Positions 17,583 to 25,438 of a stretch of DNA of 64,000 nucleotides are shown in pieces (the first letter of the stretch is position 1; each line of letters begins with the position of its first letter). A program made the translations under genes and the position numbers. The notes below the pieces were generated by a model, which worked only from the letters and a program-made list of their open reading frames with translations, had not been told where the DNA came from and ran no database searches. The DNA comes from Modestobacter roseus (GTDB taxonomy: Bacteria > Actinomycetota > Actinomycetes > Mycobacteriales > Geodermatophilaceae), in NCBI RefSeq assembly GCF_007994135.1, contig NZ_VLKF01000001.1, positions 806,001 to 870,000 of the forward strand, given 5' to 3'.

Positions 17583-19097
17583 TCACGAGCGGGCGATCAG
17601 GTCCTCGATCGTGGCCAGCAGGGTGCGCACCGGCACCCCGGTGCCGCCCTTGGGCGTGTAGCCCCACGGGGCGCCGGTGTTGTACGACGGGCCGGCGATG
17701 TCGATGTGCGCCCACGGCAGCCCGGCCGGGACGAACTCGGCCAGGAAGTGCCCGCCCACGAGCATGCCGCCCATCCGGTCGGCGTTGGCGTTGACCAGGT
17801 CGGCGACGGAGGAGTCCAGGCCGCGGCGCAGCTCCGGCGGCAGCGGCATCGCCCACATCGGCTCGCCGGTGCGGGTGCTGGCGGCCACGACGGCGTCCCG
17901 CAGGTCGTCGCTGCCCATGACCCCGGCGGTCCGGGTGCCAAGCGCGACCAGCTGGGCGCCGGTCAGCGTGGCGGTCTCCAGCAGGTAGTCGGGGGAGTCC
18001 TCGGCGGCGCGGCAGATCGCGTCGGCGAGCACCACGCGGCCCTCGGCGTCGGTGTTGGTGATCTCCGCCCGCTTCCCGTTGCGGAAGGTGACGACGTCGG
18101 CCGGGCGGTAGGCGGTGCCGCTGGGCAGGTTCTCCGCGATCGGCACGGTTGCGGTCACGTCGACCGGCAGCCCGAGCTCGGCGACCAGGCACACGGTGGC
18201 GATCACGGCGGCGGCGCCGGCCATGTCGCTCTTCATGTCCTCCATCTTGGCGGCGGGCTTGATCGAGATGCCGCCGCTGTCGAAGGTGATGCCCTTGCCG
18301 ACCAGCGCCACGCTGGTGCGCGCCTTCTTGCCCTCGTAGACCAGGCGCAGCAGGCGCGGACCGCGGGCCGAGCCGCCGCCGACGGCGAGGATGCCGCCGT
18401 AGCCGCCGTCGGCCAGCGCCTTCTCGTCGAGCACCTCGACCGACAGCCCGGCCTTCTTGCCGGCGGCGGCACCGCGGGCGGCGAGCTCGGCCGGGTGCAG
18501 GTCGTTCGGCGGGGTGTTGACCAGGTCCCGGACCAGGCCGACCGCGGCCGCGACGGCGCGCACCCGCGCGAGCGGCGCCTTCGCCGCACCCGCGTCCGGC
18601 ACCACCAGCTCGAAGGAGGCCGGCGGCGTGGGCCGGTCGGCGGGCAGCCCCGACTTGTAGGCGGTGAACTCGTAGGCGCCGAGCAGCGACCCCTCACCGA
18701 CGGCGTGCAGCCGTTCGGCGTCCGGGGCGCCGCCCACGGCCGCCAGCAGCGTCACCACCGAGCTCCGGCCGGTCAGCGCACGGCTGGCGGCGCCGGCGGC
18801 GCGGCGCACGGCCTCGGCGGAGTACGTGCCGTCGGCCTGCGGGGCGCCCAGCCCGGCGACGGCGACCACCGGGAACGGGGCCTGCCCGAACGTCGGCAGC
18901 CGGGTCACCTCGTCCTCGGCGCCGCGGGCGCCCAGGTCGGCTAGCGCCTCCAGCAGCCGCCCGCCCAGCAGGCGGTCGACGGCCTCGGCGCCGGGTGTGG
19001 TCAGCAGGCCCGTGGGTCCCGCGCCGACCCCGACGACGACGGCGTCGGCGGTCAGCTTCTCGAGCGGGCGGTCGGTGGCGGAGATCGTCGGCGGCAC
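17583..19097 (-). CDS. pepA: Leucyl aminopeptidase (M17 family)
   Basis: A 504-residue cytosolic dizinc aminopeptidase that releases N-terminal residues from peptides. The C-terminal catalytic domain shows [16 protein letters not shown], the metal-binding [13 protein letters not shown], and the M17 signature [13 protein letters not shown]. The N-terminal domain is variable as usual. The GTG at 19097 follows a TAGGAT element by seven bases (leaderless). It is divergent from gcvT across a 90-base region holding a dispersed inverted repeat; the pepB/gcvT neighbourhood is also found in mycobacteria. Confidence 0.95.
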   Translation of the reverse strand: MPPTISATDRPLEKLTADAVVVGVGAGPTGLLTTPGAEAVDRLLGGRLLEALADLGARGAEDEVTRLPTFGQAPFPVVAVAGLGAPQADGTYSAEAVRRAAGAASRALTGRSSVVTLLAAVGGAPDAERLHAVGEGSLLGAYEFTAYKSGLPADRPTPPASFELVVPDAGAAKAPLARVRAVAAAVGLVRDLVNTPPNDLHPAELAARGAAAGKKAGLSVEVLDEKALADGGYGGILAVGGGSARGPRLLRLVYEGKKARTSVALVGKGITFDSGGISIKPAAKMEDMKSDMAGAAAVIATVCLVAELGLPVDVTATVPIAENLPSGTAYRPADVVTFRNGKRAEITNTDAEGRVVLADAICRAAEDSPDYLLETATLTGAQLVALGTRTAGVMGSDDLRDAVVAASTRTGEPMWAMPLPPELRRGLDSSVADLVNANADRMGGMLVGGHFLAEFVPAGLPWAHIDIAGPSYNTGAPWGYTPKGGTGVPVRTLLATIEDLIARS

Positions 19098-19104
19098 GGG
19101 CTCG

Positions 19105-19110
19105 ATCCTA
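19105..19110 (-). promoter_or_regulatory. -10 element of pepA (leaderless)
   Basis: TAGGAT on the minus strand, seven bases before the pepA GTG. Confidence 0.6.
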
Positions 19111-19111
19111 G

Positions 19112-19169
19112 AAGGACCCTCCTGCCCCCCACCGCTCGCAGGCTCGCGGCGGGCCCCTGCAGGAGGGCC
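19112..19169. repeat. Dispersed GC-rich inverted repeat, copy 2
   Basis: 58 bases with perfect 9-bp arms CCCTCCTGC (19117-19125) and GCAGGAGGG (19159-19167) around a core with CCGCTCGCAGGCTCGCGG. The minus strand reads from GGCCCTCCTGCAGGGG to GAGGGTCCTT, closely matching the element at 24067-24164. It lies exactly between the two divergent -10 elements of pepA and gcvT. Confidence 0.7.
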
Positions 19170-19173
19170 GCAC

Positions 19174-19179
19174 TAGCGT
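19174..19179 (+). promoter_or_regulatory. -10 element of gcvT (leaderless)
   Basis: TAGCGT, then eight bases, then the gcvT GTG at 19188. There is no 5' UTR, so no room for a glycine riboswitch. Confidence 0.6.
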
Positions 19180-19187
19180 CTCCCGCC

Positions 19188-20309
19188 GTGGACGCACCCC
19201 GGCAGTCTCCCCTGCACGACCGGCACGTCGCCGCTGGCGCCAAGTGGGCCGACTTCGGCGGTTGGTCGATGCCGGTCGAGTACGCCGGGGGAGGGGTCCT
19301 GGCCGAACACGCCGCGGTGCGCGAGGGCGTCGGGCTCTTCGACGTCTCGCACCTGGGCACGGCCACGGTGCGCGGCCCGGGCGCGGCGGACTTCCTGGAC
19401 GGCTGCCTGACCAACGACCTCTCCCGCCTCGGGCCCGGCCAGGCGCAGTACACGCTGTGCTGCGTCCCCGACGGGGAGCCGGCCGCCGGCGGGGTGGTCG
19501 ACGACCTGATCGCCTACCGGCACGGGGACGACGAGGTGCTGCTCGTCCCCAACGCGGCGAACGCGGCGGCGGTGCTCGAGCGGCTGACCGCGGCCGCGCC
19601 GCCCGGGGTGGCCGTCACCGACCGGCACACCGACGTCGCCGTCCTCGCGCTGCAGGGCCCCCGGTCGGTCGAGGTGCTCGCCGCCGCCGGGCTGCCGGGG
19701 GCCGAGCTGGGCTACATGACCTTCGCCACGGGGGAGCGCGACGGCGGGGACGTCACCGTCTGCCGGACCGGCTACACCGGTGAGCGTGGCTACGAGCTGC
19801 TGGTGGCGGCCGACCGGGCAGGCGCGCTCTGGGACGCGCTGCTGGCCGCCGGTGCGGGCGCGGGCATCCGTCCGTGCGGCCTCGGCGCCCGGGACACGCT
19901 GCGCACCGAGATGGGCTACCCGCTGCACGGCCACGAGCTCTCGACCGCGATCACGCCGAACCAGGCCCGGGCCGGCTGGGCGGTGGGCTGGCACAAGCCG
20001 TCGTTCTGGGGGCGGTCGGCGCTGCTCGCCGAGCGGGAGGCCGGTCCGGCCCGGCGGCTGTGGGGGTTGCAGGCGCCCGGCCGCGGCATCCCGCGGCCCG
20101 GCATGGCGGTGCTCCGCGCCGACGGCGCGGTGATCGGCACGGTCACCAGTGGCACCTTCTCGCCGACGCTGCGCACCGGCATCGCGCTCGCGCTGCTGGA
20201 CGAGCCCGCGGGGGTCGCGGAGGGGGACGAGGTCGCCGTCGACGTCCGTGGCCGCCCGCAGCCGGTCGTCGTCCGGCGTCCGCCGTTCGTGCCCGCCCGG
20301 GTCCGCTGA
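19188..20309 (+). CDS. gcvT: Glycine cleavage system T protein (aminomethyltransferase)
   Basis: A 373-residue tetrahydrofolate-dependent enzyme that takes the aminomethyl group from lipoyl-GcvH and releases ammonia, making methylene-THF. Family signatures: [26 protein letters not shown] opening, [30 protein letters not shown] and [19 protein letters not shown]. Transcription appears leaderless from GTG 19188. gcvP and gcvH are not in this window. The placement beside pepA and near lipA/lipB is a conserved actinobacterial neighbourhood. Confidence 0.95.
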   Translation: MDAPRQSPLHDRHVAAGAKWADFGGWSMPVEYAGGGVLAEHAAVREGVGLFDVSHLGTATVRGPGAADFLDGCLTNDLSRLGPGQAQYTLCCVPDGEPAAGGVVDDLIAYRHGDDEVLLVPNAANAAAVLERLTAAAPPGVAVTDRHTDVAVLALQGPRSVEVLAAAGLPGAELGYMTFATGERDGGDVTVCRTGYTGERGYELLVAADRAGALWDALLAAGAGAGIRPCGLGARDTLRTEMGYPLHGHELSTAITPNQARAGWAVGWHKPSFWGRSALLAEREAGPARRLWGLQAPGRGIPRPGMAVLRADGAVIGTVTSGTFSPTLRTGIALALLDEPAGVAEGDEVAVDVRGRPQPVVVRRPPFVPARVR

Positions 20310-20315
20310 GGGCGG

Positions 20316-21470
20316 CTACTTCGACGGCACCGGCGGGTCGGGCACCTCGTCGGCGACGACGGCGTCGCGCTCGCCCATCGGCAGCGGGTCGCCCTCGGTG
20401 GTGTCCACCGTGGTCTGGTGCTCGGTCTCGGCGTTGATCTCCGCCCCGAAGAGCACCAGGTAGCAGGTCAGGTACAGCCACAGCATCAGCACGATCACAC
20501 CGGCGATCGCGCCGTACGTCTGGTCGTAGGAACCGAAGTTGTTCACGTAGAGGCTGAAGCCGAGGCTGACCAGTGCCCAGACGACCGTGACCACGACCGA
20601 GCCGAGGCTCACCCACTTCAGCTGCGGGGCGTCCCGGTCCGGGGCGACCCGGTAGAGCACCGCGAGCGCGCCGGCCATGACCCCGAGCAGCAGGAGCCAG
20701 CGCAGCACCTGGGAGAGCACGGTGCCGACGACGCCGAGCGGCAGCGCGTCGAGCACGACCGGCAGCACGGCGACCAACGAGAACGTGATCAGCACGAACA
20801 CGATCGCGCCGAGCGTGAGCAGCAGGGACAGCGCGCGCAGCTTGACGAAGTTCCGGGTCTCCACCTCGTCGTAGGCGATGTTGACCGCCTTGAGCAGGTT
20901 CCCGGTCCCGCCGGAGGCGCTCCACAGCGCACCCAGGATCGAGACGACGAGGCTGATCGTGAGGGCGCCGCCGCTGTTGGACACGATGTCGCTCAGCTGA
21001 TCGCTGATCAGGGTCGCTGCCTCTCGGGGCAGCTGGTCGGACAGCGACGAGATCTGCGACTGCACCGTGTCGGGGTCGGCGACGAGGCCGTAGATGGAGA
21101 TGGTGGCGATCAGGGTGGGGAAGATTGCCAGGAAGGCGAAGAACGCCACGCCGCCGGCGATGATCGGCATGTTGTCCGCGTTGTTCTCCGCCCACGCCCG
21201 CTTGACCACCTGCAGCCATCCCCGCGGGGGGATCTGCAGCGGCGTCTCGGCGTGCACCCCGGGCATCTGCTCGGGGCTGGGCTTCGCCGGTGCCGGACGT
21301 GCCGCCTCGCGCCGCTCGGCCGCCACGACGGTCGACGCGGATGCGCCGGTGGCGGGGTCCTCCGCCGCGCGCGCCGCCACGGCCCGGGCGGCGGCACGCC
21401 GCTCGGCCTTCTCCTGCACCCGCTGGCGAATGCGTTCCACGGAGCTCTCACGGCGTCCGGCGTCGACCAT
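20316..21470 (-). CDS. YihY/virulence-factor BrkB family membrane protein
   Basis: A 384-residue protein with a charged cytoplasmic N-terminus of about 110 residues, then about six membrane helices and an acidic C-terminal tail. The YihY core is recognisable from IIAGGVAFFAFLAIFPTLIA, SILGALWSASGGTGNL, and GSYDQTYGAIAGVIVLMLW. Its transport or structural role is not settled; it is not an RNase despite old names. It is last in a run with the holin-like, DUF3618 and DUF4235 genes, which begins at a SigF/SigB-type promoter. A 45-base gap precedes it, so co-transcription is likely but unproven. Confidence 0.9.
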   Translation of the reverse strand: MVDAGRRESSVERIRQRVQEKAERRAAARAVAARAAEDPATGASASTVVAAERREAARPAPAKPSPEQMPGVHAETPLQIPPRGWLQVVKRAWAENNADNMPIIAGGVAFFAFLAIFPTLIATISIYGLVADPDTVQSQISSLSDQLPREAATLISDQLSDIVSNSGGALTISLVVSILGALWSASGGTGNLLKAVNIAYDEVETRNFVKLRALSLLLTLGAIVFVLITFSLVAVLPVVLDALPLGVVGTVLSQVLRWLLLLGVMAGALAVLYRVAPDRDAPQLKWVSLGSVVVTVVWALVSLGFSLYVNNFGSYDQTYGAIAGVIVLMLWLYLTCYLVLFGAEINAETEHQTTVDTTEGDPLPMGERDAVVADEVPDPPVPSK

Positions 21471-21515
21471 CTGTGCGGGTCCCCTCGTCTCGGGTGGTGG
21501 TCGGGGCGTACTGGG

Positions 21516-21788
21516 TCAGTCGCCGGGCCAGTTGCCGGTGACCTTGGTGAAACCACGGGCGCCGGCGCGGTCGATCAGGGCCTTCGTCGCGCCGAACAGC
21601 GCCCCCTGGATCGCGGCGGCCAGGACGACCTCGCGCATCCGGTACTCGCTCTGCAGGGCTCCGGGCGCGTCGTCCTCGTCGGCGACCCGCTTCCAGATCT
21701 GCTTGAACACCGCGCCGGAGAGCGCGCCGGCCAGGACACCGCCCAGCAGCCCGATCGGGCGGTAGACGGCCTTCGGGCTCGGGCTCAC
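21516..21788 (-). CDS. DUF4235 domain small membrane protein
   Basis: A 90-residue protein with the DUF4235 layout: an N-terminal membrane segment IGLLGGVLAGALSGAVFKQIWK, a short acidic turn (VADEDDAPGA), then the amphipathic/membrane segment REVVLAAAIQGALFGATKALIDRAGARGF. Function unknown. The GTG at 21788 overlaps the stop of the DUF3618 gene as GTGA. DUF3618 and DUF4235 proteins commonly occur together in actinobacterial stress-type operons with holin-like proteins. Confidence 0.85.
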   Translation of the reverse strand: MSPSPKAVYRPIGLLGGVLAGALSGAVFKQIWKRVADEDDAPGALQSEYRMREVVLAAAIQGALFGATKALIDRAGARGFTKVTGNWPGD

Positions 21789-22327
21789 CGGTGGCTCGCG
21801 GTCCGCCGCGCGGTCGCGGCCACCCGGGCGACGGTGCGCCGGCGCACCGTCGCCCGCCTGCGGCTGGCGAGCGCGCGTCCCGCGGCCCGGCGACGCGCCG
21901 CGGACCGACCCGCGACCGCCGCGTGGGCAGCCGCCCGTTCCTCGCGGGCTCGGGAGGCTGCCTGCTGGACCACCGCGCGACGCTGTTGCGCCTGAGCGGC
22001 CGCCGCGCGCGCCGGGGCCGTCCGCCGGCGCCGCCGACGCCAGGCGAGCAGGCCGACGACCGCGGTCAGGGCGGCGACCCCGCCCCCGATCACCGCCGGC
22101 GGGCTCTCCCGGTAGGTCTCCACGGCCGTGTCCCGGGTCCGGGCGATGCTCTCGATCGCGGACTCCTTGGCGCGGGTCGGCACGTCGAGCCGGTGGGTCA
22201 GCTCGTCGACGGTCCGGCCGAGCTGCTCGCGGGTCTGCTCGATGTCGGCCCGGATCGCGTCCGGGTCGGTGGGCCGGGGGCCGGCCGGCTGGTGATCGCC
22301 GGGCGGGTGCTCGTCGGGTCCGGTCAT
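21785..22327 (-). CDS. DUF3618 membrane protein with Arg-rich tail
   Basis: A 180-residue protein. The DUF3618 signature IRADIEQTREQLGRTVDELTHRLDVPTRAK lies at about residues 24-54 (abbreviated here), followed by one membrane helix PPAVIGGGVAALTAVVGLLAW. The C-terminal 80 residues are almost wholly Arg and Ala, which may bind nucleic acid or acidic lipid. That is speculation. Its ATG overlaps the stop of the preceding holin-like gene as ATGA, and its stop overlaps the next start, so the three are translationally coupled. Confidence 0.85.
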   Translation of the reverse strand: MTGPDEHPPGDHQPAGPRPTDPDAIRADIEQTREQLGRTVDELTHRLDVPTRAKESAIESIARTRDTAVETYRESPPAVIGGGVAALTAVVGLLAWRRRRRRTAPARAAAAQAQQRRAVVQQAASRAREERAAAHAAVAGRSAARRRAAGRALASRRRATVRRRTVARVAATARRTASHR

Positions 22328-22641
22328 CGGGACGCACTCTCCTTCAGGGTGGCGATGTCGATCTCGACCAGGGTGGCGATGTCGATCTCGACGCTGGAGA
22401 TCGCCTTGGTGGGCACCGGGGGAGCGGCGTGCTGGAGGTCCTCCTCGCCGTTGCGGGCGAGCACGCCGGCGACCACGAGGAGCGCGCCGGCCCCGATCTC
22501 CTCGGCGGTGGTGCTGACCTCGGCCGGGGCCAGCCGCCTCTCGGCCCGCACCGACCTGGTCAGCCGGTCGGAGAGCTGACCGGTGGAGGCGTGTTCAGCG
22601 GGCGGCGTCTCCACCCGGCTGGCGCCGGCGGGCTGGCTCAT
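22324..22641 (-). CDS. Degenerate phage-holin-family (PF07332-like) protein lacking its second membrane segment
   Basis: A 105-residue protein. The N-terminal part (STGQLSDRLTRSVRAERRLAPAE) and C-terminal part (NGEEDLQHAAPPVPTKAISS) look like the ends of an actinobacterial holin-family protein that normally spans about 140 residues with two hydrophobic segments. Only one weak hydrophobic stretch (GAGALLVVAGVLA) remains, consistent with an internal deletion. The C-terminus also carries a tandem 24-bp duplication giving VEIDIATL twice. ATG 22641 has GGAGG four to five bases upstream. It is first in the operon behind the promoter at 22682-22707. Homology is inferred from pattern, not alignment. 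Confidence 0.65.
   Translation of the reverse strand: MSQPAGASRVETPPAEHASTGQLSDRLTRSVRAERRLAPAEVSTTAEEIGAGALLVVAGVLARNGEEDLQHAAPPVPTKAISSVEIDIATLVEIDIATLKESASR
22345..22392 (-). repeat. Exact 24-bp tandem duplication inside the holin-like gene
   Basis: CAGGGTGGCGATGTCGATCT plus CGAC at 22345-22368 recurs exactly at 22369-22392. It is in frame and duplicates eight codons near the protein's C-terminus. Confidence 0.97.
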
Positions 22642-22681
22642 CGTTCCTCCGCAGGGTCGGGCGTGCACGCTGCTCCCACCC

Positions 22682-22707
22682 ATGCCCAGGCACTTACCCT
22701 GTAAACC
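22682..22707 (-). promoter_or_regulatory. SigF/SigB-type promoter of the holin-DUF3618-DUF4235-YihY operon
   Basis: On the minus strand GGTTT (22707-22703), 15 bases, then GGGCAT (22687-22682). This matches the actinobacterial SigF/SigB consensus GGTTT-N15 to 17-GGGTA(T/C) except for one -10 base. The first ATG is 41 bases downstream with a good ribosome site. It predicts general-stress or stationary-phase control. Confidence 0.6.
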
Positions 22708-22796
22708 AAGATCGTCGTCGCGGCCGGCCCCGCACGCCGACGGGAGTGACCGCCGCCGCGACCCGGTCCGGGCTGCCGCACCACCGCTGCGCTCGC

Positions 22797-22802
22797 TAGC
22801 CT
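22797..22802 (+). promoter_or_regulatory. -10 element of the 70-residue protein gene (leaderless)
   Basis: TAGCCT, six bases, then ATG 22809. Confidence 0.6.
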
Positions 22803-22808
22803 CCCGCC

Positions 22809-23021
22809 ATGAGCTGGACGTGGCAGCTGGAAGGCCCTTCGGGGGCGCCCGTGGACCCGGCGACGGTCGGGGTGGAGGTGCCCGACCACGACAACCAGGG
22901 TGACGCCGAGTCGTGGCTCGGGGAGACCTGGCGGGAGCTGCTCGACCGAGGGGTCGCGACGGTCACCCTGCTCGAGGACGGCGAGCGGGTGTACGGCCCG
23001 ATGGGCCTGGCGGCGACCTGA
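22809..23021 (+). CDS. Small conserved acidic protein, function unknown
   Basis: A 70-residue soluble acidic protein beginning MSWTWQLEGPSGAPVDP and ending EDGERVYGPMGLAAT. It contains the pattern DAESWLGETWRELLDRGVA. Similar short proteins are common hypotheticals in actinobacteria. It has a leaderless promoter and normal codon use, which supports a real gene. It is divergent from the stress operon and convergent with the aldo/keto reductase gene. No function can be assigned. Confidence 0.75.
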   Translation: MSWTWQLEGPSGAPVDPATVGVEVPDHDNQGDAESWLGETWRELLDRGVATVTLLEDGERVYGPMGLAAT

Positions 23022-23036
23022 TCGGCCGCCGCCAGG
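23006..23036. terminator. Possible terminator between convergent genes
   Basis: CCTGGCGGC (23006-23014) pairs with GCCGCCAGG (23028-23036), overlapping the stop of the 70-residue gene and ending eight bases before the aldo/keto reductase stop. Confidence 0.4.
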
Positions 23037-23043
23037 TCGGTCG

Positions 23044-24027
23044 TCAGCCGCGCGAGGTCTTGGCCGGGTCGCGCTCGACGACGTCGCCCAGCGCCTCGTC
23101 GATCCGGGTCATCACCTCGGCCGGCAGGCGGACGCCGGCGGCCTGCACGTTGTCCCGCACCTGCTCGGGCCGGCTGGCGCCGATGATCGCTGCCGCGACG
23201 TTGGGGTTCTGCAGCACCCAGGCCACCGCCAGCTGGGCCATGGACAGGCCGAGCTCGTCGGCGATCGGCCGCAGCTGCTGCACCCGGGTCAGCACGTCGT
23301 CGGTCAGGTAGTCCCTCATCGACCCGCCCACGGTGGCGTGGCCGCCCCGGCTGTCGGCCGGCGGCTGCTGCCCGGGCAGGTACTTCCCGCTGAGCACGCC
23401 CTGGGCGAGCGGGGACCAGACGATCTGGGAGAGGCCTTCCTCCTGGCTGGTGGGCACCACCTCGGCCTCGATGACCCGCCACAGCATCGAGTACTGCGGC
23501 TGGTTGCTGATCAGCGGCACCTTGAGCTCGCGGGCCAGCTCGGCGGCGGCGGCGATCTCCTCGGCCCGCCACTCCGACACCCCGAGGTAGAGCACCTTGC
23601 CCTGCCGCACGAGGTCGGCGAAGGCGGTCATCGTCTCCTCCAGCGGCACCGAGGAGTCGTACCGGTGCGCCTGGTACAGGTCGACGTAGTCGGTCTGCAG
23701 CCGCCGCAGCGAGGCGTGGCAGCTCTCCACGATGTGCTTGCGGGAGAGCCCGCGGTCGTTGGCTCCGGGCCCGGTCGGCCAGTAGACCTTGGTGAAGACC
23801 TCCAGGCCCTCCCGCCGCTGACCGGCCAGGGCCCGGCCGAGCACGGACTCGGCCTTGGTACCGGCATAGACGTCGGCGGTGTCGAAGGTGGTGATCCCGG
23901 CGTCGAGGGCCGCGTGCACGCAGGCGTGGGCGGCGTCCTCCTCGACCTGGCTGCCGTGCGTCAACCAGTTGCCGTAGGCGATCTCGGAGATGGTCAGGCC
24001 GGAGCGGCCGAGGCGTCTGAATTCCAC
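23044..24027 (-). CDS. Aldo/keto reductase family protein
   Basis: A 327-residue NADPH-dependent TIM-barrel reductase close to the voltage-gated potassium channel beta-subunit-like group. The catalytic tetrad is visible: Asp in FDTADVYAG, Tyr in the same motif, Lys in FTKVYW, and His in YQAHRYD. The C-terminal IIGASRPEQVRDN binds the cofactor phosphate. Substrate unknown; aldehydes or ketones by family. GTG 24027 follows a TAGCGT element by six bases (leaderless). A duplicated dispersed repeat lies just upstream. Confidence 0.93.
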   Translation of the reverse strand: MEFRRLGRSGLTISEIAYGNWLTHGSQVEEDAAHACVHAALDAGITTFDTADVYAGTKAESVLGRALAGQRREGLEVFTKVYWPTGPGANDRGLSRKHIVESCHASLRRLQTDYVDLYQAHRYDSSVPLEETMTAFADLVRQGKVLYLGVSEWRAEEIAAAAELARELKVPLISNQPQYSMLWRVIEAEVVPTSQEEGLSQIVWSPLAQGVLSGKYLPGQQPPADSRGGHATVGGSMRDYLTDDVLTRVQQLRPIADELGLSMAQLAVAWVLQNPNVAAAIIGASRPEQVRDNVQAAGVRLPAEVMTRIDEALGDVVERDPAKTSRG

Positions 24028-24033
24028 GCCCGA

Positions 24034-24039
24034 ACGCTA
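24034..24039 (-). promoter_or_regulatory. -10 element of the aldo/keto reductase gene (leaderless)
   Basis: TAGCGT on the minus strand, six bases before GTG 24027. Confidence 0.6.
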
Positions 24040-24066
24040 GTCCTCAGCCTGGCTAAGTACTGGGAC

Positions 24067-24164
24067 GGCCCTGCCGCAGGGTCCCGCCCCGAGCGGAGCG
24101 AGGGGTGGGGGGCGGCAGGGTCCCGCCCCGAGCGGAGCGAGGGGTGGGGGGCGGCAGGGTCCTT
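24067..24164 (+). repeat. Dispersed GC-rich inverted repeat, copy 3, with an exact 39-bp internal tandem duplication
   Basis: Reads from GGCCCTGCCGCAGGG to GGCAGGGTCCTT with core CCCGAGCGGAGCGAGGGG. The 39-base unit at 24081-24119 is repeated exactly at 24120-24158. Layout and ends match the minus strand of the elements at 19112-19169 and 8471-8523. It lies directly after the DUF3043 stop and upstream of the aldo/keto reductase promoter. Confidence 0.85.
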
Positions 24165-24166
24165 CT

Positions 24167-24781
24167 TCAGACCTCCGCGCCCTGCGGCACCTGCGGCTTG
24201 GGGAAGCGCCAGCGGCGGATCATGGTGGCGCGGCTGACGCCGTACCAGATCAGGCCGCGCATCCGCTCCGTGTGGTCCGGGTACCGCTCGCCGACCACCT
24301 TCTTGATCCGGCGGCCCAGGAACACCGAGTCGACGACGATGACCAGGAAGAAGGCGAACCAGACGAACACCGTGTAGCTCTGCACGGCCGGGTTCGGGAT
24401 GAAGTAGCCGACCAGCACGAGGGCGGCCACGACCAGGAAGAAGCTGCCGGCGTTGCGCCGGGCGTCGACGACGTCGCGGACCAGTCGCCGGACCGGTCCA
24501 CGGTCGCGGGCCGGCAGCGCGCTGTCGTCACCCCGCAGGGCCGCCTGGCGCGTGGTGCCGCGGTTGGCCGCCTGCTGCTCCCGCATCCGCCGGTAGGCCT
24601 CCTTGCGGGTGGTCGGCGGCGGGGGCACCGGCCCGGAACGGCGGCCCTGGGCCTCGTTGCGCTTCGGCGTCGGCCGGCCCTTGCCCACCGCCGTGCTGCC
24701 GGCCAGCTGGGCGGACAGGTCGGAGGAGGTGTCCGGGGTGGTCGCGGAGTCGGTGCGGCGGCCGGGCAGGCGGAGCTTCAC
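24167..24781 (-). CDS. DUF3043 membrane protein
   Basis: A 204-residue actinobacterial protein. The cytoplasmic N-terminus contains the family motif GKGRPTPKRNEAQ, then LPARDRGPVRRLVRDVVDARRN, then two membrane helices (FFLVVAALVLVGYFIPNP and YTVFVWFAFFLVIVVDSVF) and a basic tail with ERYPDHTERMRGLIWYGVSR. Function unknown. GTG 24781 lies eight bases after TAGACT. It is divergent from erpA, an arrangement also seen in related actinobacteria. Confidence 0.9.
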   Translation of the reverse strand: MKLRLPGRRTDSATTPDTSSDLSAQLAGSTAVGKGRPTPKRNEAQGRRSGPVPPPPTTRKEAYRRMREQQAANRGTTRQAALRGDDSALPARDRGPVRRLVRDVVDARRNAGSFFLVVAALVLVGYFIPNPAVQSYTVFVWFAFFLVIVVDSVFLGRRIKKVVGERYPDHTERMRGLIWYGVSRATMIRRWRFPKPQVPQGAEV

Positions 24782-24789
24782 GGCAAGGG

Positions 24790-24795
24790 AGTCTA
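24790..24795 (-). promoter_or_regulatory. -10 element of the DUF3043 gene (leaderless)
   Basis: TAGACT on the minus strand, eight bases before GTG 24781. Confidence 0.55.
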
Positions 24796-25000
24796 CGTGG
24801 CCGGGACGCCCTGTCGGCCCGGTTCGGCCGGTGCCGTGCCGGGCACCCGCCCCGTCGGGGGATCCCATCCGCGCCCGCACCGCCGTACAGTGGGAATGGC
24901 CCGCCGCGAGCGGTGTTGACCCCGGGTGGACGACAGCCCGCCGCGTCGGCACCGGAGCGGACCGGGCAGCGACACCCTCGAGCGTGGGAGGACCACACAC

Positions 25001-25357
25001 ATGACCGTGCAGGACACGCAGGCCCCCGACGCCACCGGCGTCGTGCTCAGCGACCCGGCCGCCCTCAAGGTGAAGACGCTGCTGGACCAGGAGGGCCGCG
25101 ACGACCTGCGGCTGCGCATCGCCGTGCAGCCCGGTGGCTGCTCGGGCCTGCGCTACCAGCTCTTCTTCGACGAGCGCTTCCTCGACGGCGACCAGACCTA
25201 CGAGTACGGCGGCGTCGAGGTGATCGTCGACCGGATGAGCACCCCCTACCTCAGCGGCGCGACGATCGACTTCGTCGACACCATCGAGAAGCAGGGCTTC
25301 ACGATCGACAACCCGAACGCGGGCGGCTCCTGCGCCTGCGGCGACAGCTTCCACTGA
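25001..25357 (+). CDS. erpA: Iron-sulfur cluster insertion protein ErpA (HesB/IscA family)
   Basis: A 118-residue A-type carrier that delivers iron-sulfur clusters to apo-proteins; LipA is a plausible client here. The three cluster ligands are C47 in GGCSGLRY and C111 and C113 in GGSCACGDSF. ATG 25001 has GGGAGGA about eight bases upstream, which fixes the start. A TACAGT at 24886-24891 may be the -10, giving a leader of about 100 bases. A very strong terminator follows at 25376-25411. Confidence 0.95.
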   Translation: MTVQDTQAPDATGVVLSDPAALKVKTLLDQEGRDDLRLRIAVQPGGCSGLRYQLFFDERFLDGDQTYEYGGVEVIVDRMSTPYLSGATIDFVDTIEKQGFTIDNPNAGGSCACGDSFH

Positions 25358-25375
25358 TCGCCGGCTGAACCGTCG

Positions 25376-25411
25376 CGAGGCCCGGCTCCCCCTCGGGGGA
25401 GCCGGGCCTCG
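25376..25411. terminator. Strong bidirectional terminator after erpA
   Basis: Perfect 15-bp stem GAGGCCCGGCTCCCC/GGGGAGCCGGGCCTC (25377-25391, 25396-25410) with a four-base loop, extended one pair outward. It lies between convergent erpA and the lipoprotein gene. Confidence 0.85.
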
Positions 25412-25438
25412 TCGTGTCCGGACCCGTCGCCGTCCGGC

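Noticed and set aside
13366-17661. 1431-codon open frame antisense to sucB and lpdA
   Set aside because: GC-driven shadow frame; repeated VDRL/GD-type strings come from codon complements. The minus-strand genes are unmistakable.
19111-19187. Glycine riboswitch upstream of gcvT
   Set aside because: The -10 lies eight bases before the start, leaving no leader; the inverted repeat there matches a dispersed element, not an aptamer.
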